A DNA stretch of 64,000 nt from Ruminococcus_G sp050944435. GTDB taxonomy: Bacteria > Bacillota > Clostridia > Lachnospirales > Lachnospiraceae. Below are positions 40,424 through 49,130 of this stretch, piece by piece; position 1 is the first letter of the stretch, and each line of letters opens with the position of its first letter. The translations under genes and the position numbers were made by a program. The notes under the pieces are model-generated. The model was not told the origin of the DNA. It saw only the letters and a program-made list of their open reading frames with translations, and searched no databases. The stretch covers positions 62,001-126,000 of the forward strand of contig JBMNRB010000001.1 of NCBI GenBank assembly GCA_050944435.1, read 5' to 3'.

Positions 40424-41827
40424 ATGAATGAAATTCTGACGAATATTAACGATGTGATGTACACATACATCCTGCTGCTTCTGCTTGTGGGAGTGGGTCT
40501 GTGGTTTACAATCCGCACCCGGTGTGTACAGATCCGGCTGCTGAAAGACGGAATCAGGTCGCTGATGGAAAAATCGGATAAAACGGATGAGAAAGGAGAA
40601 AAAAAGGTTTCTTCTTTTCAGGCGTTGATGATCTCCACTGCTTCCAGGGTGGGAACCGGGAATATTGCCGGGATTGCCACAGCCATAGCGGCAGGCGGTC
40701 CAGGGGCTGTATTCTGGATGTGGCTGATGGCGGTGATCGGCGGGGCTTCCGCCTTTGTGGAAAGTACGCTGGCACAGATTTATAAAGTAAGACAAAACGG
40801 ACAGTTTCGCGGAGGTCCATCTTACTATATGGAGCGGGCGCTGGGAAAACGGTGGCTTGGAATTTTATTTTCCATTTTTCTGATTATCTGTTTCGCCTAT
40901 GGTTTCAACGGCCTGCAGTCTTTTAATATGTCTTCTGCTCTGGAATATTATATCGAGGATTATTCTCACACAATTCGGCCTGCAGTTCTTGGGATTATCC
41001 TGGCAGCTGCTACAGCGGCGGTCATCTGGGGAGGCGTCCACAGGATTGGGTTTATCACTTCCGTGATGGTGCCGGTGATGGCGACTGTTTATATTTTAAT
41101 CGGAATTATCACGATGATACTTCACATCCAGGAACTTCCCGCAGTATTCGGGATGATTTTTGAAAATGCCTTTGATTTCCGTTCCATGGCGGGAGGTCTG
41201 GCCGGCAGCGCGGTGGTGATCGGCGTAAAACGGGGACTGTTTTCCAACGAAGCCGGTATGGGAAGCGCACCCAATGCTTCTGCTTCCGCAGATGTGGAGC
41301 ACCCGGTAAAACAGGGGCTGGTACAGGTGATCTCCGTATTTATCGATACTCTGCTGATCTGTTCCAGTACAGCCATGATGCTTCTGTTTTCCGGCGTGGA
41401 AGGAAAAACGGGCGTGCTGGACGGGATTCCTTATGTACAGGCCGCCATCAGCGCCAATGTGGGAAGCTGGGGAATTCATTTTATTACCATATCAATTTTT
41501 GCCTTCGCATTCAGCAGTCTGGTGGGAAATTATTACTATGCGGAATCCAATATACTCTTTATCAAAAATGACAAAAGGCTGCTCACGGTATTTCGAGTGA
41601 CCTGTGTGGTCGCCATTTTCCTGGGCGCCCAGGCCGACTTTTCCCTCATGTGGAACATCGCGGATATTACCATGGGCTGCATGGCTCTCGTCAATATTGT
41701 GGTGATTTTTTTGCTGGGAAATACAGCGATAAAGGCATTGAAACATTATGAAACATTGAAAAGGCAGAAACGGCCCATATCTTTTAAAGGGACGGATATT
41801 GGAATCGAGGATACAGTATGGAAATAG
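40424..41827 (+). CDS. Sodium:alanine/glycine symporter, AGCS family (copy 2)
   Basis: A 467-residue transporter with about eleven membrane helices. Signature regions are TASRVGTGNIAGIATAIAAG, GAVFWMWLMAVIGGASAFVE, STLAQIYKV and KRGLFSNEAGMGSAPNASAS. Na+-coupled uptake of alanine or glycine is expected. It is related to, but clearly diverged from, copy 1 at 23516. It overlaps the downstream TPR-protein gene by 10 bases, so the two are co-expressed. The ribosome site AAGGAGAGGG precedes it. Confidence 0.9.
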   Translation: MNEILTNINDVMYTYILLLLLVGVGLWFTIRTRCVQIRLLKDGIRSLMEKSDKTDEKGEKKVSSFQALMISTASRVGTGNIAGIATAIAAGGPGAVFWMWLMAVIGGASAFVESTLAQIYKVRQNGQFRGGPSYYMERALGKRWLGILFSIFLIICFAYGFNGLQSFNMSSALEYYIEDYSHTIRPAVLGIILAAATAAVIWGGVHRIGFITSVMVPVMATVYILIGIITMILHIQELPAVFGMIFENAFDFRSMAGGLAGSAVVIGVKRGLFSNEAGMGSAPNASASADVEHPVKQGLVQVISVFIDTLLICSSTAMMLLFSGVEGKTGVLDGIPYVQAAISANVGSWGIHFITISIFAFAFSSLVGNYYYAESNILFIKNDKRLLTVFRVTCVVAIFLGAQADFSLMWNIADITMGCMALVNIVVIFLLGNTAIKALKHYETLKRQKRPISFKGTDIGIEDTVWK

Positions 41828-43251
41828 AAAAAGAAGATAAAAGCCTGCAGAAAAAGCTGTTGTTGGTTATTCTTTTGGAAATTATCGCCGCGTTGATTCT
41901 TGGAGGGATATTTATCCTGCTGAATATCAACCGGGCCAGCCGGTATCAGGATCGGCTGTCTATGGGTAATAAGTACCTGGCGGAGATGAATTATGAGGAC
42001 GCTCAGATTTGTTACCGAAATGCTATCCGCATCGATCAGAAGAAGGCGGAAGCTTATGTTCGGCTGTCGGATGTTTATATCAATCAAAATCAATATGACA
42101 CAGCACGGGATATTCTGGAGCTGGCTCAGGAAAGAGTCAGTACGCCGCAGCGCCGGGAAACCATTGCGGTTCAGATGACTGTGGTGGAGGATGCCCAGGA
42201 GGAATATGAGAATGAACAAAAGGATTCCCCTGCTCCTGAAGAAGAAACGGAAGACAGTGCTGACGGCGATGAGGCGGAAGAGCTGACAGACAGTCTTTAT
42301 ACCATTGGACATCGTTTTGTGGCCAGAAACGGCTGGGTCTATTCTGCGGATGAGACAGGACTTTACATCTGCGAGAACAATGTCATTGATCCTGCCAAAA
42401 ACATTACGGGAAGTAATATTGCCTACCCCTTGATGGCGGTGGACAACGGCGTCTATTTTGGACTGAACAACGGATCACTGGTGTTTTATAATCGGGAGAC
42501 CAATGAGCAGACTGTGATATACAGCAGCGATCAATATGTGGAACCCCTTGGCATTACGGAAAAATATCTGTATTTTACGGAAATGCCAAGCGCCGATGGA
42601 GATACTCAGGATGTGATCCAGATGAACAGGGAGGACGGAAGCACCAGGAAATTTTCCCTGCCTGATTTCTGTATCCATTCCAACGCTGTGTTCTGCGGCG
42701 AACGGTTTTTCTATACAGAAGGTGTGGCTGATGTCAGCACGTCCTGTCTGTATGAAGTGGATCCGGAGACTGGAAATGTGTCAAAACTGGAGCCAAGTAC
42801 GGGAAGCGGGATCATTATAAAGGATCAGACCCTTTATTACATCCGGGCGGCTGCCGAGGGAGATCTCACCCAGATGTCAAAGGAGATTGTGGCATGGGAT
42901 CTTCAGACCGATGAAAAGAGTACTCTGTTAAGCGGTACGGGCGGTGAAATCAATACCATTGCTCTGGTGACGGACCAGGCGGTCTACTATGGAGGAACCG
43001 GCGTTTTGGGAGCCATTAAGGATGGAAACATATCTGCCGTGGCGGCAGGAGATTTTGCTTCTGTAGTTGGAGAAGAAGAAGGCGGTTTCTATTACAGCAT
43101 AGGACAGGATATTTTCTATTATGAGGAAAATTCCGGTCAGAGCAGACGGGTCTGGACCCTTACGGATGGTATGCGGCTGGTCGGCATCGCCTATGGCAGA
43201 ATCAATTATTCAACTTCAACGGGTTATTTCTGGGAAGATCTGGAAGGATAA
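41818..43251 (+). CDS. Membrane-anchored TPR and DUF5050-like beta-propeller protein
   Basis: A 477-residue protein. A single N-terminal membrane helix (LLLVILLEIIAALILGGIFI, residues about 14-38) is followed by two TPR units (MGNKYLAEMNYEDAQICYRN and AYVRLSDVYINQNQYDTARD, about 50-110). An acidic linker (EEETEDSADGDEAEE) leads to a repeated beta domain of about 300 residues with Y/F-rich strands (KYLYFTEMPS, RFFYTEGVAD, QTLYYIRAAA), like DUF5050 extracellular propellers. It is probably extracytoplasmic. The function is unknown; it is coupled to the AGCS gene by overlap. Confidence 0.7.
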   Translation: MEIEKEDKSLQKKLLLVILLEIIAALILGGIFILLNINRASRYQDRLSMGNKYLAEMNYEDAQICYRNAIRIDQKKAEAYVRLSDVYINQNQYDTARDILELAQERVSTPQRRETIAVQMTVVEDAQEEYENEQKDSPAPEEETEDSADGDEAEELTDSLYTIGHRFVARNGWVYSADETGLYICENNVIDPAKNITGSNIAYPLMAVDNGVYFGLNNGSLVFYNRETNEQTVIYSSDQYVEPLGITEKYLYFTEMPSADGDTQDVIQMNREDGSTRKFSLPDFCIHSNAVFCGERFFYTEGVADVSTSCLYEVDPETGNVSKLEPSTGSGIIIKDQTLYYIRAAAEGDLTQMSKEIVAWDLQTDEKSTLLSGTGGEINTIALVTDQAVYYGGTGVLGAIKDGNISAVAAGDFASVVGEEEGGFYYSIGQDIFYYEENSGQSRRVWTLTDGMRLVGIAYGRINYSTSTGYFWEDLEG

Positions 43252-43253
43252 AA

Positions 43254-43298
43254 AAGAAGTCCCGGCTGACTTTGATTTGTCAGCCGGGGCTTCTTTTT
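43254..43298. terminator. Terminator between convergent TPR and PLD genes
   Basis: A long stem (43256-43270 with 43279-43294) has an A run at its left and T's at its right, suited to termination on both strands. Confidence 0.8.
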
Positions 43299-44721
43299 AC
43301 AGAAATTTCCGGATAGGGACGGTGACGACTCTCAGGATACCGTAAATTATTTTTTTCCCGGTACTCATTTCTCTGGGCACATAGTTTTCTCCATAAGTAT
43401 AGTTTCCGTTTTCGTCGGCGATGCGGCTGCAGGTTTTATCATATTCGGCTTCTTTCTGGATCATCTGGTTCAGCGTGGGAGAGTCCACCGCCAGCATCAG
43501 TTCCGTATCCTGATACGTACTTCTCATATCCAGATTATATGAGCCGATGATGCTCATCCGGTCGTCAATCAGGACGGCTTTTGTACGGGAAGAGTGTGCG
43601 CCCATATATTCGTAAACCTTGACCCCCGTGCTCCATATCTTTTCTTTCTGATTCAGATAATCGGTGCACCCCCAGGGATTGGCGCCGCGGTTTACGTCAT
43701 TGGTGATGATGTCTATCCTGGTGCCCTTTTCCGTCAGGGTCTGCAGATCGTCATACATTTCTTTGCCGCAGATGATATAGGGAGTGTAAAAGATCACTTC
43801 ACTGCCCTGGGCCATCAGTTGATTCAGGGAATACCACATCCAGGGTTCTTTGTTTTTTGGCTGTATGGGGTTGGAAAGAAGGGTGATTTTTCCGGTTTCG
43901 AAGGTAATTTCTTCCCAGTCCCAGGGTTTATAGGCATCCGGATAAAGATCTTTCAATTCCAGATACCGTTCTTCAAGCATCCTGCTGTTCTCCTGTATTT
44001 CCCCGGTTTCTTTCGTGCACAGATATTCTTTACTGTCAGAGAGTTCTCAGACCTGCCAAAAATAAGACAGGAGTTGATTTACTGATGTGTCGCCGTCTTC
44101 CTGGAATGACCGGACAAACAGTTCCCGGTCTATGTTCTGGGAAGAGGAATATTCGCCCAGAAAAAGATTGGTCGTATTTCTGCCGCCAAGAAGATACATC
44201 GTTTTATCAATGATCAGATATTTATCGTGAAGTCTGGCCTGGAGTTTCCAGGGCAGGAGCAGGTTAACCGGGTTGTAGATTTTCACAGAGACGTTTTCAT
44301 GGGAAGCCAGAGCCAGAAAGGAAGGTTGGTTTCTCATGTCCAGAAAGCCGCTGATGCCGTCCACAATAATCCGGACGCTGACGCCTTCTTCGGCGGCGTG
44401 CAGCAGGGAAGCCATGATATCCCGGCCGGCTTCATCGTCGTTAAAATCAAAAGTGGAAAGGATGATCTCCTCCCGGGCGTCTTCGATCATCCGCAGACGG
44501 AAAAGCAGAGCGTCCATATTGTCGTCGATATAGGCGGCCCGTTCCGGACTCGGAGTATCGCTGTAAAAATTCTTTTTCTGAAATTCTTCACGATAGGCAG
44601 CCGATACTTCCTTATGGGCTGCGTAGGGAAGGGTCAGGGCGCCTATATAAGAAAGAAGGAACAGAAGAAGGATATATTTGACAATCCGTCTCCGGGATCG
44701 GCGTTTGGTATTTTTTCTCAT
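43297..44721 (-). pseudogene. Phospholipase D/cardiolipin synthase-like membrane protein, broken by a stop codon
   Basis: One continuous frame of about 474 codons is split by a single TGA at 44047-44049: the upstream part ends YFWQV and the frame resumes ELSDSKEYL. The N-terminus has a basic tract and membrane helix (YILLLFLLSYIGALTL). HKD motif 1 is intact (RLHDKYLIIDKTMYLLGGRN). In motif 2 the usual H-x-K reads SRTKAVLIDDRMSIIGSYNL, so the catalytic His is Arg (CGT, one transition from CAT). Such proteins use two HKD motifs for phospholipid transfer or hydrolysis. Two independent lesions argue for a real pseudogene rather than a sequencing error. Confidence 0.82.
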
Positions 44722-44813
44722 GGCGTCACATCCTTTTTTGATATGGTATCCATTATAACGGGAAAAGAAGGGGATGTCATCATAAAGTTGGGAAAGTGTC
44801 CAAAGGGAGAAAG

Positions 44814-44842
44814 TTGCATTTCAAAAGAAAATTGACTATAAT
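44814..44842 (+). promoter_or_regulatory. Promoter of the lacI-type gene
   Basis: TTGCAT (44814-44819), 17 bases, TATAAT (44837-44842), with AGAGGAAAGGAA following before ATG 44874. Confidence 0.6.
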
Positions 44843-44873
44843 GTCGATGATAAGAGGAAAGGAAACAGCCAGG

Positions 44874-45905
44874 ATGAGGATTACAATCAAACAGATTGCT
44901 CAGGAAGCCGGTGTTTCAAGGGGAACGGTTGACAGAGTGTTAAATAACCGGGGAAAAGTTCGTCCGGAAGTGGAAGAAAAAGTGCGCAAAATAGCCGATG
45001 AGTTGGGATATCGTCCCAATCTTCTTGGGCGGGCTTTGGGGATGAATAAAAATAATATTAAGATCGGAGTCATTGCCCAGGCGGCGGAGACACCCTTTAT
45101 TAAAGCAGTTTTAAAAGGGGTGGAGGCGGCTTCTCACGAAGTGGAAGATTACGGCGGAAGCGTGATTTTGGAAAAAATCGGAGGGATCAGTGCGGAAAAG
45201 ACCCTGAATGCCATGGAAAGCATGCAAAAGCAGGGAGTAAAAGCCATTGCTATGATGCCGGTAGACGATCCGCGGGTCAAGGATAAGATCCGGCAGTTTA
45301 CCGGGGAATATCAGATTCCCATTGTGACGTTTAACTCTGATTTGGAAGATACGGGACGGATCTGTTTCGTAGGGCAGCATGCTCTAAGGTGCGGGCAAAC
45401 GGCGGCGGTACTGATGGGAGAATTTTTCCGGGAGAGAGGCGGAAAGATTGCTGTGATTTCCGGGTTTGCATCCAATACTTCCCTAAGCAACCGGGTTCGG
45501 GGATTCTGCAGTGTGATGCGGGAGCAGTTTCCCCAGGTGGAATTGCTGGATACGGTGTACTGCGAAGAAAGTGAAGAAAAGGCAGAACAGCAGACGGAAG
45601 AAATTTTAAAAAAACACCCTGATCTGGGAGGAATTTATATGACTTGTTTCGGGGAAGAGGGCGTCTGCCGTGCGCTGAAAAAACATCAGAAGGAGCAGAA
45701 ACTGATCATGGTGGCCAGCGATTTGATGGGGAAAAATTACGAACGTCTTCTGGAAGGAAGCATTAATCTGCTGATCGGACAGGAAGCGGCTGAACAGGGA
45801 CATGAGCCGGTGATGATACTGTACCGTCTGCTTTTCAACGGGGAGAGTCCGCAGCAGGAGTATCACTATACAGATATTGTGATCAAAACCAGGTACAACA
45901 TTTGA
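44874..45905 (+). CDS. LacI-family regulator
   Basis: A 343-residue regulator. The N-terminal HTH (ITIKQIAQEAGVSRGTVDRV, then LNNRGKVRPEVEEKV and LGYRPNLLGRALG) precedes a periplasmic-binding-protein-like sensor domain of type 1 (IKIGVIAQAAETPFIKAVLK, GIYMTCFGEEG, IMVASDLMGKNY). Start 44874 is chosen because the HTH begins there; upstream codons would be atypical. The next gene is a sugar-phosphate isomerase whose promoter carries two LacI-type palindromes, so the ligand is probably a sugar or polyol. Confidence 0.88.
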   Translation: MRITIKQIAQEAGVSRGTVDRVLNNRGKVRPEVEEKVRKIADELGYRPNLLGRALGMNKNNIKIGVIAQAAETPFIKAVLKGVEAASHEVEDYGGSVILEKIGGISAEKTLNAMESMQKQGVKAIAMMPVDDPRVKDKIRQFTGEYQIPIVTFNSDLEDTGRICFVGQHALRCGQTAAVLMGEFFRERGGKIAVISGFASNTSLSNRVRGFCSVMREQFPQVELLDTVYCEESEEKAEQQTEEILKKHPDLGGIYMTCFGEEGVCRALKKHQKEQKLIMVASDLMGKNYERLLEGSINLLIGQEAAEQGHEPVMILYRLLFNGESPQQEYHYTDIVIKTRYNI

Positions 45906-45966
45906 AGGAAAATGCATCTGTTAAAATGCACAAAAAAAAGAATGGAATTTTATTATCTATTTCCTG

Positions 45967-46025
45967 TTGTGTGCTCGAACACATTGTGATACAATACTAA
46001 TAACAAAAAAATGTGCTCGAACACA
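45967..46025 (+). promoter_or_regulatory. Promoter with two LacI-type operators
   Basis: TTGTGT (45967-45972), 17 bases, TACAAT (45990-45995). The 14-base near-palindrome TGTGCTCGAACACA occurs exactly twice, at 45970-45983 over the -35 and at 46012-46025 downstream of the start site. The copies are 42 bases apart, four helical turns, suiting bound repressor on one face. Confidence 0.8.
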
Positions 46026-46055
46026 CAAGCATTGATCAAGAAAGGAAATGGGAAG

Positions 46056-46901
46056 ATGAAAATTGGATTTAACGAAGCAACCGCTTTAAAATGTGAAGGC
46101 CAGTCTCTGATGGCAGATTTGGAAATGTGCGAAAAATACGGATTTGATTATTTTGAAATCCGTTACGACTGCATCGCAAAATATATCCAGGAAGGCCATA
46201 CCCTGGAAGAACTGGGCGAGTGGTTTAAAAACCACAACATCAAACCATGGGCTTACAATACATTGGAATTCTTTAATCAGTTGGATCCCTTCCAGACTCT
46301 GGCAATGGACTGGCATCTGGACTGGATTAAAAAAGTCTGCGAAGCCATCGGAATGAAAATGCTGATCGCTGTTCCGTCTTTCAACGTAGGACTGGACAAA
46401 ACAGTGGAAGAAATTAAAAAAGAAGCAGCGGCGAGACTGCGCTACATTGCTGAGAAAATGGGTCCGGACATCCGCGTATCTCTGGAATTCTGCGGTGTTC
46501 CCACCTGCTCCATCAATCAGTTCCAGACAGCTTATGACGTGGTAGAAGAAGTCGGGCTTCCCAATGTGGGCGTGACGCTGGATACCTTCCATTTCCATGA
46601 AATGGGCTCCAGTCTGGAAGCGCTCAGAAAAGCAGATCCGAAGAAAATCTTCGTATATCACCTGAATGACTGCGAAGATCTGCCCATCGGTTCCTGCGGC
46701 GATGACAAACGTCTCTGGCCGGAAGAAGGCGTGGTAGATCATGCAGGTATTGCAGCAGCTCTCAATGAGATCGGATTCGACGGCGTATGTACCATAGAAG
46801 AGTTCCGTCCGGAATATTATGCAATGAATCATGAGGAGAACATCAAAAAAGCGGCTGAAGTAACGAAAGCATTCGTTGCCAAATACTATCCCAATAAATA
46901 A
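46056..46901 (+). CDS. Sugar phosphate isomerase/epimerase (IolI-like TIM barrel)
   Basis: A 281-residue xylose-isomerase-like barrel. Metal-binding pattern: LEFCGVP (Glu), VTLDTFHFHEMG (Asp, His), FVYHLNDCEDLP (His) and CTIEEFRPEYY (Glu). IolI/inosose isomerase-type enzymes share these; the exact sugar is unknown. ATG 46056 has AAAGGAAATGGGAAG; the longer frame would overlap operator 2. It is controlled by the adjacent LacI protein and followed by a terminator, so it is a single-gene operon. A transporter is not adjacent. Confidence 0.82.
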   Translation: MKIGFNEATALKCEGQSLMADLEMCEKYGFDYFEIRYDCIAKYIQEGHTLEELGEWFKNHNIKPWAYNTLEFFNQLDPFQTLAMDWHLDWIKKVCEAIGMKMLIAVPSFNVGLDKTVEEIKKEAAARLRYIAEKMGPDIRVSLEFCGVPTCSINQFQTAYDVVEEVGLPNVGVTLDTFHFHEMGSSLEALRKADPKKIFVYHLNDCEDLPIGSCGDDKRLWPEEGVVDHAGIAAALNEIGFDGVCTIEEFRPEYYAMNHEENIKKAAEVTKAFVAKYYPNK

Positions 46902-46920
46902 TCATACATACTTGTTTTCA

Positions 46921-46958
46921 AAAGCATCTGTTCCATTTGCGGCGCAGATGCTTTTTTT
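46921..46958 (+). terminator. Terminator after the isomerase
   Basis: AGCATCTG (46923-46930) pairs with CAGATGCT (46945-46952), then a T run. Confidence 0.85.
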
Positions 46959-47011
46959 GTACGATAAGCCTGAAATCTGTTATACTGAAGAAAAAATGAG
47001 AGGGAAATAAT

Positions 47012-47608
47012 ATGAGAGCATGTATTTTAATCGGAAGCCCAAGAAAAGAAGGCAATACCGGAAAACTGACAAAGGCAGTGGCGGAGAGAATGAAAAAGAA
47101 AGGCTGGGAACAGGAGCAGATATGGCTTTATGACCGTGAACTTCTGCCCTGTCAGGCATGCCGCCAGTGTCAGAAGAATTGGAACATTTTCGGCTGCCCC
47201 AGAAAGGATGACATGCAGGAAATTTTTGACGCGGTGTATGCCAGTGATTTGCTGATCCTGGCAACACCGATTTATTCCTGGTACTGTACCCCTCCCATGA
47301 AAACGGTACTGGATCGCCTGGTATACGGGATGAATAAATATTATGGAGATGTAAAAGGACCTTCCCTGTGGCGGGGGAAACAGGCGGCGTTGATTGCCAC
47401 CTGCGGTTATCCGCCGGAGAAGGGCGCAGACCTATGGGAAGAAGGAATAAAGAGATACTGCAAACATTCTCAGCTGGAATTTCTGGGAATGCTGGCAGAG
47501 CGCCATATGGGCTATGATACAGTATTTATGGATGAGAAAAAGGAAGAGAGGGCGGTACTCTTTGCAGATTGGCTGTCAAAAGCGGCGATGGAAAAAGGAA
47601 AAGGGTGA
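47012..47608 (+). CDS. NADPH-dependent FMN reductase / flavodoxin-fold iron-sulfur flavoprotein
   Basis: A 198-residue flavodoxin-like protein. The phosphate loop is LIGSPRKEGNTGKLT; the cysteine pair segment LPCQACRQCQKN and GCPRKDDM resemble the compact cysteine motif of iron-sulfur flavoproteins; then LATPIYSWYCTPPMKTVLDR. It probably transfers electrons through FMN. The gene is preceded by TATACT and GAGAGGG and stands alone, convergent with rubrerythrin. Confidence 0.8.
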   Translation: MRACILIGSPRKEGNTGKLTKAVAERMKKKGWEQEQIWLYDRELLPCQACRQCQKNWNIFGCPRKDDMQEIFDAVYASDLLILATPIYSWYCTPPMKTVLDRLVYGMNKYYGDVKGPSLWRGKQAALIATCGYPPEKGADLWEEGIKRYCKHSQLEFLGMLAERHMGYDTVFMDEKKEERAVLFADWLSKAAMEKGKG

Positions 47609-47627
47609 AAGAAAGTACCCGTGAAAA

Positions 47628-48239
47628 TTACCTCAGATCTGCCATTTTGCTGTCGGTGTAAGGCGCCAGAGGCAGCCGGATAAAGTACCCCTGTTCCTCA
47701 TGGCAGACAGGGCATTCAGAAGGAACTTCTTCTCCTGCGTAAATGTGGCCGCAGTTTAAACACATCCAGAGGGTTTCCGGATGATCTTTGAAAAGGCGGC
47801 CTTCTTCCAGCCATTGGGCATAAGTGCCGAAACGATCCCCGTGTACCTTTTCTATTTTGGCGATGGAGTAGAAGGAAAAGGCAACGTCATTAAACCCCTC
47901 ACCTTTGGCTATATCCCCGAAAGATTTGTATATGGGATCGAATTCTTCATATTCGTTATGTTGAGCGCAGCGAAGCAGTGTTGACAGATCATCATATACC
48001 TCCACCGGATAAGTACCGTCTACATGAATAGTTTCGCCCGACAGAGTTTTTAAATGATTGTAGAAAATTTCGCCGTGTTCCTTTTCCTGATTGGCAGTGA
48101 ACAAAAAGACGGCTTCAAGAAGAGGAATTTTTTGCTTTCTGGCGGTGGAGGCGGCGAATGTGTAACGGTTTCTGGCCTGACTTTCTCCAGCGAAGGCGCG
48201 CATTAAATTGTCTTTGGTTTTGCTGTTTTTAAAATCCAT
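47628..48239 (-). CDS. rbr: Rubrerythrin
   Basis: A 203-residue peroxidase of anaerobes. The diiron four-helix bundle has AGESQARNRYTF, NQEKEHGEIFYN and IAKIEKVHGDRF with the Glu/His ligands. The C-terminal rubredoxin-like site is CLNCGHIYAG and CPVCHEEQGYF. It reduces hydrogen peroxide and protects against oxygen exposure. The ribosome site AAAGGAG precedes the start. A clear PerR box was not found upstream. Confidence 0.95.
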   Translation of the reverse strand: MDFKNSKTKDNLMRAFAGESQARNRYTFAASTARKQKIPLLEAVFLFTANQEKEHGEIFYNHLKTLSGETIHVDGTYPVEVYDDLSTLLRCAQHNEYEEFDPIYKSFGDIAKGEGFNDVAFSFYSIAKIEKVHGDRFGTYAQWLEEGRLFKDHPETLWMCLNCGHIYAGEEVPSECPVCHEEQGYFIRLPLAPYTDSKMADLR

Positions 48240-48350
48240 ATGCTAAACTCCTTTGGTTCATATTTATAAATTAGTATGGTTATTTTTTCCAGAGTTATGC
48301 GCCGGGACGAGAAAAAACGCATTTGTTTTAGTTATTAATCATCATTAATT

Positions 48351-48387
48351 ATAAGTATTTGCAATTGTAAATGAAAAGTTTTATACT
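48351..48387 (+). promoter_or_regulatory. Promoter with ATAAGTAT box, before acetyltransferase 2
   Basis: ATAAGTAT (48351-48358) abuts TTGCAA (48359-48364); 17 bases later is TATACT (48382-48387). The same box-promoter arrangement occurs at 50093 and 55860. A dyad ATTAAT-CATC-ATTAAT lies just upstream. Confidence 0.6.
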
Positions 48388-48451
48388 TGCTCCGTGACTG
48401 ATTTTACAGAGATATTGAAAAGATAGTTAAGTTAACTGGGAGGAATTAATA

Positions 48452-49003
48452 ATGGAAAAGGAAAATATAAGATCCTGTCTGGATAATCCCCAGACGATGC
48501 GGGAAGCCAGCCAGCGGGCGATGAGGCTGACAGCAGAATTAAACGGAAGGTATCATGAGCCCTGGGAAGTCAGAAAAATTTTTTTTCAACTGATTTGCCA
48601 GCAGGAGGAAGAAACCTTCTGTTTATTTCCGCCCTTTTACACCGATTACGGAAAAAATATTACCGTGGGGAAACATGTGTTTATCAACAGCGGCTGCCAT
48701 TTTCAGGATCAGGGAGGAATCATTATCGGAGACGGCGCGCTGATTGGTCACAATGTGGTGATGGCTACGCTGAATCACGATGAGGATCCCGGAAAGCGTC
48801 ATATACTCCATGGAGCGCCCATTGTGCTGGAAAAAAACGTGTGGATCGGTTCCAATGCGACGATTCTCTCCGGGGTGACCATAGGAGAAGGAGCCATTGT
48901 GGCTGCCGGCAGTGTGGTGACAAAAGACGTAAGGGCCAATACTATTGTGGGAGGAGTTCCGGCGAAATTTATCCGGAAGGTTGAAGCAGAGGATCTGCCC
49001 TGA
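48452..49003 (+). CDS. Sugar O-acetyltransferase, Maa/LacA type (2)
   Basis: A 183-residue hexapeptide-repeat enzyme: YGKNITVGKHVFINSGCHFQ, GDGALIGHNVVMATLNHDED (His region), NVWIGSNATILSGVTIGEG and AAGSVVTKDVRANTIVGGVP. It is expected to acetylate a sugar or related acceptor with acetyl-CoA. It has its own promoter with an ATAAGTAT box that recurs before the lipoprotein-ABC cluster, so it may be part of that regulon. The ribosome site GGGAGGAA precedes it; a terminator follows. Confidence 0.88.
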   Translation: MEKENIRSCLDNPQTMREASQRAMRLTAELNGRYHEPWEVRKIFFQLICQQEEETFCLFPPFYTDYGKNITVGKHVFINSGCHFQDQGGIIIGDGALIGHNVVMATLNHDEDPGKRHILHGAPIVLEKNVWIGSNATILSGVTIGEGAIVAAGSVVTKDVRANTIVGGVPAKFIRKVEAEDLP

Positions 49004-49012
49004 GAAAATAAG

Positions 49013-49056
49013 AAAACTCTATGTTAATGGAACTATCCATTAACGTAGAGTTTTTT
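49013..49056 (+). terminator. Terminator after acetyltransferase 2
   Basis: A long stem (49013-49031 with 49036-49054, one G-T pair) followed by T's. Confidence 0.85.
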
Positions 49057-49130
49057 GCATTAAAAAAATCGTATTGAAGCGCATGTCATGAAAAATAGGG
49101 AACGGGCGGTTTTCTGCAATAAACAAAAAA

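Noticed and set aside
44047..44049. TGA in the PLD gene as a selenocysteine codon
   Set aside because: Not at a catalytic position, no following SECIS-like hairpin recognised, and the second catalytic motif is also damaged.
48240..48300. PerR box upstream of rubrerythrin
   Set aside because: The AT-rich segment TTATAAATTAGTATG matches the PerR consensus poorly.
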